Assembly (NCBI GenBank): GCA_024279575.1
Contig: JAJRRJ010000148.1
Coordinates: 1-8,618 of the forward strand
DNA: 8,618 nt
From: Alphaproteobacteria bacterium
GTDB lineage: Bacteria; Pseudomonadota; Alphaproteobacteria; Rhizobiales; Devosiaceae
Reading direction: 5' to 3'
Part shown: piece by piece, positions 1 through 7,286 of the stretch
How the letters are laid out: each line of letters opens with the position of its first letter
Numbering within the stretch: the stretch's first letter is position 1
The notes under the pieces: generated by a model
What the model saw: only the letters and a program-made list of their open reading frames with translations
Told to the model about the DNA's origin: nothing
The model's database searches: none
Made by a program: the position numbers and the translations under genes

Positions 1-12
1 CATCGGTTCCCC
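1..12 (-). other. Possible start codon and ribosome binding site of the next gene
   Basis: Reading the minus strand, the murJ TAA is followed by TTGCTTTGGGGAACCG and then ATG at 3-1. GGGGAA lies three bases before the ATG (the G run is five bases away), which could be a Shine-Dalgarno. In many Hyphomicrobiales trpS follows murJ, so this may be its start, but only the ATG is in the window and the product cannot be read. Confidence 0.3.
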
Positions 13-19
13 AAAGCAA

Positions 20-1579
20 TTAGACTGATTTACTCAACATTTTTTTTAATTCATTCAACCGCACAACACCAAACAATTGCAAAAGCAAAAAGTAAAAAAC
101 CATGCCAATCAACAACAGAGCTGAAAATGAGAAAATTTGCATAAGCGGCATAGCAGAAAGGTTGATCCAGTGCCCACCAAAAACCGACCCGAACCATAAA
201 AGACCGGCCATTGCCAGACTGGAAACCACAATAAATATATGGGTTTTCCAGACTTTTGGTCCCATACTAAAGTGACCCCGTTTCATCAGAATTGCAATCA
301 GAAACACCGCATTGAACCAGGCAGCAACGCTGGTGGCAATTGCGATCCCGATATGGGAAAAATCAGCAAACAGGTAAAGTGACAGGGCGATGTTTATCAC
401 CACGGACATCGCCGCCAGAATTGTGGGGGTCACAGTATCTTCCCGGGCAAAAAACCCGGGTTGAAAAACCTTGATCAAAACAAAGGCGGGCAACCCCAGA
501 GCAAAGGCGCCCAATGCGGGCGCTGTTGCGTTGGTCGCCGCCGCATCAAACGCTCCCCGCTCAAACAAAACCTGTACAATTTCACGGGAGAGAACAAACA
601 GAGCGGCAGCGGCGGGCAGCCCCAGCATCATCGCCAGAAAAAGCGATTGCTCTTGCGCCAGGGCGGCCTGCTCAAAACGCTTTCCCTTCAGATGCCGGGA
701 CAATTGAGGCAACAACACCACCCCGATGGCTACCCCGATTATCCCCAAGGGAAGTTGATACAACCGATCAGCAAAATACAGATAAGAAATGGCGCTGGTT
801 GCTCCCGATGCAATAATGGTTCCAACAAAAATATTTATCTGTGTCACGCCTCCGGCCAAAACCGCGGGTAGGGCCAGTTTCCAGAAACGGGCAACGTCCT
901 TGTCCCATGCGGGCCATTTCAAGACAGGCAACAGTCCCATATTGCGCAAGGCCCAAATTACAATACCCACCTGCGCCACACCCCCGATGATCACGCCACC
1001 TGATAACCAGATTGCACCATCGACTTGTCCATATGTGCTGAACACCAAAAAAACCAGAATAGCAATCATCACAATATTAAGCATCACCGGCGCAAAGGCG
1101 GCGGCGAGAAATTTGCCCAATCCGTTTAACATACCGCCAAAGGCAGCCATCACGGACATTAATGCGAGATAGGGAAAGCATATGCGGGCCAGAAGAACGG
1201 TAAATTCAAACTTTACCGGATCCACCAGAAATCCGGGCACAAAGACGGCCATAATCTGAGGCATAAATATCTCAGCTACAACGGTAAGCACAAAAAGAAA
1301 AAGCACCAGCCAGGAAATTATTCGAGCGGCCAGATCGCGCGCGGCATGTTCTCCCTCCCTTTCAAGGGTCCCGGCAAACAGGGGGATCAATGCCGCATTA
1401 AAGGCCCCTTCAGCAAACAGTCGACGAAACAGGTTGGGAAACCTGAAGGCGGCAAAAAAAGCATTTGCCGCCATGGATGTGCCCAACACATTGGCAATCA
1501 GTATGTCGCGCACAAATCCCAGTATCCGGGACAACAGGGTCATGACGCCAACTGAGAAAAAATTTTTATACAGGTTCAT
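20..1579 (-). CDS. murJ: Lipid II flippase MurJ (MviN), complete
   Basis: MurJ is an inner-membrane MOP-superfamily transporter that moves lipid II to the periplasmic face for peptidoglycan assembly. At 519 residues it is close to E. coli MurJ (511), and the first 60 residues align with E. coli without gaps, which supports the start at 1579. Many hydrophobic segments spread along the protein fit the 14-helix fold. Conserved cavity residues are present: R18, R24 and D25 in SRILGFVRD, R52 and E57 in FRRLFAEGAF, and D271-R272 in YFADRLYQLP (E. coli R270). PGFFAREDTVTP at 374-385 is another family block. Position 39 is Asn (codon AAT at 1465-1463) where E. coli has Asp39. The gene follows glnD after 14 bases without its own ribosome binding site. 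A CCCGGG-TTTTTTG-CCCGGG inverted repeat at 442-460 lies within the coding sequence. The identity is secure. Confidence 0.97.
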   Translation of the reverse strand: MNLYKNFFSVGVMTLLSRILGFVRDILIANVLGTSMAANAFFAAFRFPNLFRRLFAEGAFNAALIPLFAGTLEREGEHAARDLAARIISWLVLFLFVLTVVAEIFMPQIMAVFVPGFLVDPVKFEFTVLLARICFPYLALMSVMAAFGGMLNGLGKFLAAAFAPVMLNIVMIAILVFLVFSTYGQVDGAIWLSGGVIIGGVAQVGIVIWALRNMGLLPVLKWPAWDKDVARFWKLALPAVLAGGVTQINIFVGTIIASGATSAISYLYFADRLYQLPLGIIGVAIGVVLLPQLSRHLKGKRFEQAALAQEQSLFLAMMLGLPAAAALFVLSREIVQVLFERGAFDAAATNATAPALGAFALGLPAFVLIKVFQPGFFAREDTVTPTILAAMSVVINIALSLYLFADFSHIGIAIATSVAAWFNAVFLIAILMKRGHFSMGPKVWKTHIFIVVSSLAMAGLLWFGSVFGGHWINLSAMPLMQIFSFSALLLIGMVFYFLLLQLFGVVRLNELKKMLSKSV

Positions 1580-1593
1580 GCTTCAGACAAAAT
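1580..1593 (-). other. glnD-murJ junction
   Basis: Fourteen bases separate the glnD TGA from the murJ ATG. There is no usable Shine-Dalgarno: the only purine cluster, GAAG, sits one base from the ATG. No terminator or promoter fits here, so murJ is probably translated by coupling to glnD and transcribed with it. Confidence 0.5.
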
Positions 1594-4416
1594 TCACTGT
1601 TTGGCGGAAAAAGCCGCTGTTTTTTTCTGGGATGCCAAAATATTGAGCAAACGCTCAGTTACCCGGTTTTGCCTGGCTTTGCTGGAAATTTTTGCCCCGG
1701 TCAGGTCCGTGACATAGAACACATCCACCGCCTTTTCTCCATAGGTGCCAATATGGGCTGACCCGATGGACAGGTTCAGGTCAGCCAATTCCCGCGTCAG
1801 GTCATAAAGCAAACCGGTGCTATCCAGTCCTGAAATTTCTATCACGGTAAATTTTTTGGACAACCCGTTTGAAATCTGAACATCGGGGGGAAGCTTGAAG
1901 GGCTTGAGGCGTTTATTGAATTTGGAATTGGCCCCCAGATCATCCGGGATGCGTTTGGTTCCTGCAATCAATTGCTTGACGGTTTCAATCACCCGGTTGG
2001 CGCGGATGGTCTCGTCTTCATCGACGCTAAAAACCCGTCGCAAGCGAAAAGTATCAAGGGCGTACCCGTCGCGTAAAGAAGAGATATGCGCGCCAACAAT
2101 TGATGCATCACACAAGGTGCATGCGGCTGCAATCCAGGACAATAATCGGGGGTGATCAGGGGTATAAAAGGATATTTCCGTTATGCCTTCGAAGGCTTTA
2201 ACGGTACAATGCCCGGAAAAGTGCTGCTCCCGATCATCGGCACCTTTTATCATTTTTGCATGTTCAAGCAGCAATTTGTGATCCGTGTGCAGCCAATAGG
2301 AATCGTAGTGACGCGCCAGATAGTTATCAATTTCAGTTTCCGGCCAGGAGTCCGCAAGGCTGGCAACCAGATTTTTCTTGATCCGGGCAACCCGCTCACT
2401 CTGGTTGACCTGGGAATGACCCCCGGACAATAAAGGTTCAGTCGCGTAATAAAGGGAGCGCAAAAGCGAACCTTTCCACCCCGTCCACACACCTGGTCCC
2501 ACCGCGCGAATATCACAGGCGGTTAAAATCATCAGCAAAGCCAGGCGCGCCGGACTTTGTACCAACTCACCAAAAGACTGGGCGGTTTCAGGGTCCTGAA
2601 TATCACGGGACTGGGAGATTTCGCTCATGATCAGGTGATAACGGATCAGCCAGGCAACTGTTTCGGTTTCAGATGGGGAAAGACCAAATCGGGGGCAGAG
2701 TTTGCGTGCAATTTTTTCCCCGGCAATGGAGTGATCCTCCGGGCGCCCTTTGGCAATATCGTGCAAAAAAAGAGCAATGAACAATAAACGGGTATCATTT
2801 AATGTGGGCAGCAGTTCATGGGTCAGGGGCAATTCCTGTTTATATTTACCGTTGATGATACCCGCCATTACACCCACTGAGCGGATCAAATGTTCGTCCA
2901 CCGTATAATGATGATACATGTTAAACTGCATCAAGGCGACAATTCTGCCAAATTCCGGTACAAATTTACCCAGTACACCGCTTTCATTCATTCGGCGTAA
3001 AATTCTCTCAGCCGACTTTGGATTGGTCAGAATATCCACAAATAACCTGTTGGCTTCAGGGTCATCACGCACCTGCCTGGTAATCAACGCCAACGAGCGC
3101 CCGATCTGTTTTAGCGCTTCAGGGTGAAAAAGAATGTCCTCATGGGCGGCCAACCAGAAAATTTTGATCAGGTTGACCGGGTCGCGGGCAAACACTCTTT
3201 TGTCGACCATATTGATCCGACCCCGTTCAACCACAAAATCTTTTTCGTTGCGAATTTTGCGCGTGCCTTTGCGCCAATTATCCAAAAACCGCCCCAGCAG
3301 GTCGGGTTGTTTTGCATGATCAAACTCAAGAGAAGCACAAAACAGGCGCGTCAGATCCCCCACATCCTTGGCCACCAAAAAATAGCGCTTCATAAAACGC
3401 TCAACACTGAGCATGCCTGCCCTGTCAGAAAATCCAAGCCGTTTTGCCAATTCCGGCTGCATGTCAAAATGCAGTTTTTCCTCAGCCCGCCCTGTTACAA
3501 AATGCAAATGACAGCGCACACTCCACAAAAAATCCTCTGCTTTTTCAAACACCCGTAATTCGGCGCGTGAAAAAACACCCTTATCCACCAACTCGCGGTT
3601 AGATTTAACACTGTAAAAGTATTTTCCGATCCAGAACAATGTATTGAGATCGCGCAGACCTCCCTTGCCATCCTTTATGTTTGGTTCAACCACATAGCGG
3701 GTGTTGCCAAGGGATTCATGGCGTACATCGCGTTCCGCCAGTTTGGCATCAATGAATTCGGGGCCTGTACCAACGATAATTTCTTTTTCAAACCGCTCCC
3801 CAAGGGTTTGAAAAATTGTGTTGTCACCGGCCAGAAAACGGGACTCAAGAGTTGCTGTTCTAATGGTCATATCTGTTTTTGCCATGGCCAGACACTCATC
3901 CATGGTGCGCACCGCATGGCCAACTTTTTGTCCCAGATCCCACAACATATAAAGCACGTATTCAGTTATGGACTCCATCAGTTTATCCTGCTTTGCAGGA
4001 AGGATAAATAACAGATCTATATCTGATCCGGGGGCGAGAGTTGCGCGACCATATCCCCCGACCGCGGCAATGCAAATGGCTGGTGTATCGGGTACAATCT
4101 CATTTTGAAAAATATGTTCAGTGGCAAAACGATGGATGGCGATAATAATTTCATCCTCAGCCAGAGAGAGGTTTTGCGCACATTTCAGGCCCCGACGGGT
4201 GTCCAGAAGATCAAGTTCGGCCTGCTGCTTTGCCACAAGTAATGTGGATTTAAGCAACGCAAGGAATGCGGAGCGGATTTGAGGTGAGGCGGGATCATGT
4301 CCATCAGTTTGTGCAAGGATTTGTGTCAGCAGCTGTTTTGCCGTTTTGAGCACAAAGTGTCTTTTTTTAGCAGTGGCTTTGGCGGATTTGTCTTGAGGGA
4401 CCTTAATTTTTGGCAT
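1594..4416 (-). CDS. glnD: Bifunctional [protein-PII] uridylyltransferase / uridylyl-removing enzyme
   Basis: GlnD senses glutamine and adds or removes UMP on PII proteins (GlnB, GlnK), controlling glutamine synthetase and nitrogen-regulated transcription from the cytoplasm. The length of 940 residues suits the alphaproteobacterial family. The nucleotidyltransferase motif GGYGRATLAPGSDIDLL (about 120-136) keeps the two glycines and acidic residues D132 and D134. The GlnD-specific PNIKDGKGGLRDL block is at 245-257. The uridylyl-removing HD domain has H509, H552-D553 in LHDIAKG, and D561-H562-S563. Two ACT domains close the protein: about 747-820 (EISFYTPDHPRLLSW) and about 857-930 (VIEISGLDSTGLLYDL). 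All expected catalytic residues are present, so both activities should be intact. The N-terminus is Lys-rich and poorly conserved. It sits between mutS, which it overlaps, and murJ, 14 bases downstream. The link to those genes is positional and not a shared pathway. Confidence 0.97.
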   Translation of the reverse strand: MPKIKVPQDKSAKATAKKRHFVLKTAKQLLTQILAQTDGHDPASPQIRSAFLALLKSTLLVAKQQAELDLLDTRRGLKCAQNLSLAEDEIIIAIHRFATEHIFQNEIVPDTPAICIAAVGGYGRATLAPGSDIDLLFILPAKQDKLMESITEYVLYMLWDLGQKVGHAVRTMDECLAMAKTDMTIRTATLESRFLAGDNTIFQTLGERFEKEIIVGTGPEFIDAKLAERDVRHESLGNTRYVVEPNIKDGKGGLRDLNTLFWIGKYFYSVKSNRELVDKGVFSRAELRVFEKAEDFLWSVRCHLHFVTGRAEEKLHFDMQPELAKRLGFSDRAGMLSVERFMKRYFLVAKDVGDLTRLFCASLEFDHAKQPDLLGRFLDNWRKGTRKIRNEKDFVVERGRINMVDKRVFARDPVNLIKIFWLAAHEDILFHPEALKQIGRSLALITRQVRDDPEANRLFVDILTNPKSAERILRRMNESGVLGKFVPEFGRIVALMQFNMYHHYTVDEHLIRSVGVMAGIINGKYKQELPLTHELLPTLNDTRLLFIALFLHDIAKGRPEDHSIAGEKIARKLCPRFGLSPSETETVAWLIRYHLIMSEISQSRDIQDPETAQSFGELVQSPARLALLMILTACDIRAVGPGVWTGWKGSLLRSLYYATEPLLSGGHSQVNQSERVARIKKNLVASLADSWPETEIDNYLARHYDSYWLHTDHKLLLEHAKMIKGADDREQHFSGHCTVKAFEGITEISFYTPDHPRLLSWIAAACTLCDASIVGAHISSLRDGYALDTFRLRRVFSVDEDETIRANRVIETVKQLIAGTKRIPDDLGANSKFNKRLKPFKLPPDVQISNGLSKKFTVIEISGLDSTGLLYDLTRELADLNLSIGSAHIGTYGEKAVDVFYVTDLTGAKISSKARQNRVTERLLNILASQKKTAAFSAKQ
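4403..4416 (-). promoter_or_regulatory. mutS-glnD overlap, likely translational coupling
   Basis: The glnD ATG (4416-4414) lies 11 bases upstream of the mutS TAA stop (4405-4403), giving a 14-base overlap in different frames. The only Shine-Dalgarno-like sequence is AAGG at 4432-4429, about 12 bases from the ATG, which is far and weak. Ribosomes finishing mutS are the likely source of glnD initiation; this is inference from the arrangement. Confidence 0.55.
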
Positions 4417-7168
4417 CGCGATGCGCCGCCTTTTTCAGGTCATACATAAATTCAATGGCCTCACGGGGGGTTAGTTCATCCGGGTTCAGTTTTTCAACCA
4501 GCGACAAAACCGCACTGGGTTTTTGCACCGCCGGGGCAGGACGCTGAGAAAACAGGGGCAAATCATTAAGGAATTTTCCCGGTTTGTTGGCATCCTGACT
4601 TTCCAGCAGGGTAAGAATTTCTTTGGCACGCTGCAAAACCGTGTCAGGCAAACCTGCCAGCCGTGCCACCTGAATACCATAGGAGCGATCCGCAGCACCT
4701 GCCACAACCTCATGCAGGAAAATGACTTCCCCCTGATATTCCCTTGCTTTCATCGTATGATTGGACACCCTCTCCAAAAGAGTGGCCAACGCCGTCATTT
4801 CGTGAAAATTAGTGGCGAACAATGCCCGGGATCCATTGGTTTCATGCAGGGCCTCAGCAGTCGCCCAGGCAATGGAAAGGCCATCAAAAGTGGCGGTGCC
4901 GCGCCCGATCTCATCTAAAACCACCAGTGACTTTTTTGTGGCCCGATTCAAAATCTCAGCGGTTTCAACCATTTCCACCATAAATGTTGAACGCCCGCGC
5001 GCGATATCATCGGACGCACCAACCCGGGAAAACAATCGATCCACAATTCCAATATGTGCGGAACGGGCGGGAACGTAGGCGCCGATCTGAGCCAGAATGG
5101 CAATGAGCGCATTTTGCCGCAAAAAGGTGGATTTACCGCCCATATTTGGCCCGGTCACCAGCCAGAGCTGGCCCCTGTCATTGTTAGATTTTGCTGTTGT
5201 AACTTCACCCAGATCGCAATTATTGGTAACAAATGTTTCCCCGTTTTGCGCCAGATTCTGCTCTACAACGGGATGACGGCCCGCTTCAATGTTAAACGCC
5301 AGCGAAGTATCAATTTTGGGGCGGCAATAGGATTGATCAGCGGCCAGTTTGGCCAGACCAAAACTCACATCAATCCGGGCCAAAGCGGCGGCTGTTTCAC
5401 GCAATTGCTCCGTTATAGCAATAATTTTCTGATGCAGTTTATCAAAAATTTCCTGTTCTATTTCCAAAGCAATAAACTGTGCCCTGGCAATCTGACCCTC
5501 AAGTTCGCTTAGCTCAGTGGTGGTAAATCGCATGGCATTGGCCATGCTCTGACGGTGAATAAATGTTGCCAGATATGGCTCTTCAAGCAGTTTTTTCCCA
5601 TATGGAACCGGAACCTCAATGAAAAACCCCAAAACTTTATTGTGTTTGATTTTGAGGGGTTTTATGTCGGTTTCACCGGCCAGGCGGGCCTGCAACTGAG
5701 CAATAACAGAGCGGCTTTTGGTTGCCAGCTCCCGTTGCTCATCCAGTTGAACACTCCAGCCCGCACGCACAAATTCACCATCGCGCGCAATCAAAGGGGG
5801 CTGATCAATGAGCGTTGCCAATATCTGATTTGCAATTTCAAGCGGCACCAGACGCAAGTTTTTAATTACGCTATACATTGCCTTGGGTAAGTTAGCTTTG
5901 GTCTGCAAAATTTCATATAAATCATGGGCGCTGAGGATGGCTGCGGCAATATGAGCCATATCGCGCGGACCGCCCCGCCCAAGATTAAGCCGGGTCAGGG
6001 GACGTGTCAGATCAGGCAACCCCCGCAGGGCATCATGAACATTCTGACTGAGCAAAGAATCAGAATAAAATGTTTCAACCATATCCAGACGGCGATTAAT
6101 GGCCTTTGGATCCATCAATGGCGTGGTAAGTCGTCGGGATAACAAACGCGAACCAGCGGCGGTGATACAGCAATCTATGGCATGGCGCAGCGAACCTTTG
6201 CTTTCGCCCCGATTTGTCTTGAGCACCTCAAGGGACGACCAGGTGGCCAGATCAATTTGCATATGCGTCGGCGCATTTGTGTTGGCTGGTGGACGCAATG
6301 CAATGCCCGCTGCCTTCTGGGTTTTGGCCACATAGGCAACCAATGCACCCAAAGCCGATTGCGCCACCCTGGAATATCCGCTGATATTCAGATTTTCAAA
6401 TGCTTTATCAAGCACATCGGGGGCAAGCTCACTCATAAAAAGAGCATCTTCAAGCACCGCTATGTGACGCACCCTATCCAGAATATGGGCAGAATTTTTG
6501 GCCAAATCATCGTGGGTTTTTTGCGAAAGTATAAGTTCTGCCAGATCAAGTCGGCCCAACTCATCACCAATTTGATCCGGTTCAATATCGGTTACAAACG
6601 TCTCCCCAGTGGAGATATCTGCCCAGGCGAGGGAAAAACTTCTTTGCCCATGACTTAACATGGACAATGCACCCAGAAAATTATTAGCCTGGGTGGGGAG
6701 CAGGTCATCCTCTGTTATGGTGCCGGGGGTAACCAGGCGCACAACATCGCGCTTGACTACCGATTTGTTCCCGCGCTTCTTGGCCTCAGCGGGGTCCTCC
6801 ATCTGCTCGCAGATAGCAACCCGGTGTCCGAAGGAAATCAGTTTGCGCAAATATTGGGAATGGGCGCGCACCGGCACCCCGCACATGGGGATGGGAGTGC
6901 CCATATGGGCGCCGCGCGTTGTAAGGGCAATGCCCAATGCCGCGGCTGCAATTTCTGCATCTTCAAAAAATAATTCGTAAAAATCTCCCATGCGATAAAA
7001 CAAAAGATACCCCGGATTAACAGCCTTTATTTCAAAGAACTGCGCCATCATCGGGGTTACGGGTTTTACCTTTCCGGACTGGGTGTTGGTGCCGGAAACA
7101 CCAGCCCCTTTACTGGAAGAGGATTTATCCGCATCAGGGGGGGCCGCAAGAAAGGGCTCTTGGTCCAT
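4403..7168 (-). CDS. mutS: DNA mismatch repair ATPase MutS, complete
   Basis: MutS binds mispaired and looped bases as a dimer and, in its ATP-bound sliding state, recruits MutL. The 921 residues are longer than E. coli MutS (853), mostly through a poorly conserved N-terminal extension of about 37 residues. The mismatch-reading Phe-Tyr-Glu motif is at 63-65 in GDFYELFF. The connector, core and clamp regions follow. The ATPase has Walker A GPNMGGKST at 673-681, the signature region GRSTFMVEM near 725-733, Walker B with D752 and E753, and GRGTATFDG after it. Unusually the H-loop reads ATNFHE, with Asn787 replacing the expected His. NDLPLF near 868-873 could be a beta-clamp binding motif. The C-terminal LNPDELTPREAIEFMYDL is the usual dimer/tetramer helix-turn-helix. 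The start at 7168 is the most upstream possible because of a preceding in-frame stop. The 3' end overlaps glnD by 14 bases, implying coupled translation. Confidence 0.98.
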   Translation of the reverse strand: MDQEPFLAAPPDADKSSSSKGAGVSGTNTQSGKVKPVTPMMAQFFEIKAVNPGYLLFYRMGDFYELFFEDAEIAAAALGIALTTRGAHMGTPIPMCGVPVRAHSQYLRKLISFGHRVAICEQMEDPAEAKKRGNKSVVKRDVVRLVTPGTITEDDLLPTQANNFLGALSMLSHGQRSFSLAWADISTGETFVTDIEPDQIGDELGRLDLAELILSQKTHDDLAKNSAHILDRVRHIAVLEDALFMSELAPDVLDKAFENLNISGYSRVAQSALGALVAYVAKTQKAAGIALRPPANTNAPTHMQIDLATWSSLEVLKTNRGESKGSLRHAIDCCITAAGSRLLSRRLTTPLMDPKAINRRLDMVETFYSDSLLSQNVHDALRGLPDLTRPLTRLNLGRGGPRDMAHIAAAILSAHDLYEILQTKANLPKAMYSVIKNLRLVPLEIANQILATLIDQPPLIARDGEFVRAGWSVQLDEQRELATKSRSVIAQLQARLAGETDIKPLKIKHNKVLGFFIEVPVPYGKKLLEEPYLATFIHRQSMANAMRFTTTELSELEGQIARAQFIALEIEQEIFDKLHQKIIAITEQLRETAAALARIDVSFGLAKLAADQSYCRPKIDTSLAFNIEAGRHPVVEQNLAQNGETFVTNNCDLGEVTTAKSNNDRGQLWLVTGPNMGGKSTFLRQNALIAILAQIGAYVPARSAHIGIVDRLFSRVGASDDIARGRSTFMVEMVETAEILNRATKKSLVVLDEIGRGTATFDGLSIAWATAEALHETNGSRALFATNFHEMTALATLLERVSNHTMKAREYQGEVIFLHEVVAGAADRSYGIQVARLAGLPDTVLQRAKEILTLLESQDANKPGKFLNDLPLFSQRPAPAVQKPSAVLSLVEKLNPDELTPREAIEFMYDLKKAAHRDAKN
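7137..7143 (-). repeat. C7 homopolymer near the 5' end of mutS
   Basis: Seven consecutive C on the coding strand span codons 9-11 (GCC CCC CCT, Ala-Pro-Pro) of mutS. A one-base slip here would truncate MutS almost completely. The frame is intact in this sequence. Confidence 0.85.
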
Positions 7169-7286
7169 TTTTGTTCAAACACTATCTTTTTTGATACCGG
7201 TAAAAGCCAGCCTAGGCCAGATGAAACGCGATGCCAACAGTATCTCTCAAGCAAATTTCATTGTTATGTGCAAAACTGAAAAATGG
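7169..7286 (-). other. xylA-mutS intergenic spacer
   Basis: This 118-base gap is the only sizeable non-coding stretch. It contains an 8-base palindrome GCCTAGGC and short A-rich runs. I see no hairpin followed by a T run that would make a convincing intrinsic terminator for xylA. An in-frame TGA lies two codons before the mutS ATG (TGA ACA AAA ATG), so mutS cannot begin further upstream. The mutS ATG has no strong Shine-Dalgarno; only a weak purine-rich AAAAAAGATAG lies upstream. Confidence 0.7.
7209..7237 (-). promoter_or_regulatory. Possible promoter for the mutS-glnD-murJ unit
   Basis: On the minus strand TTGGCA (7237-7232) matches five of six bases of the -35 consensus. TAGGCT (7214-7209) follows after 17 bases as a weak -10 element, matching three of six. 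It would place transcription start about 30-35 bases before the mutS ATG. This is a pattern match only, and the housekeeping genes could also be read through from xylA. Confidence 0.3.

Noticed and set aside
442..460. CCCGGG repeated around a 7-base A-rich spacer, resembling a hairpin with a T run
   Set aside because: It lies inside murJ and encodes the conserved PGFFARE block (Pro-Gly and Ala-Arg codons), so codon content explains it; no T run follows the stem in the transcribed direction.
4362..4368. A7 and A8 runs on the coding strand of glnD, murJ and xylA (for example 4362-4368, 40-47, 8213-8219)
   Set aside because: They encode Lys-Lys with AAA codons, are frequent in a genome of this composition, and show no sign of special placement.
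6182..6658. 158-codon open frame on the plus strand, and similar ones at 5054-5512 and 3124-3558
   Set aside because: They lie wholly antisense to mutS and glnD, have no recognisable domain or ribosome binding site, and their composition is that of reverse-complemented coding sequence.
20..7168. mutS-glnD-murJ cluster as a possible novel functional system
   Set aside because: This neighbourhood is a known and common alphaproteobacterial gene order of housekeeping genes with separate roles; adjacency alone does not make a new system.
7211..7218. GCCTAGGC-centred sequence after xylA as a terminator or operator
   Set aside because: The palindrome has no loop and no adjoining T run on the transcribed strand; a hairpin there would have only about three base pairs.
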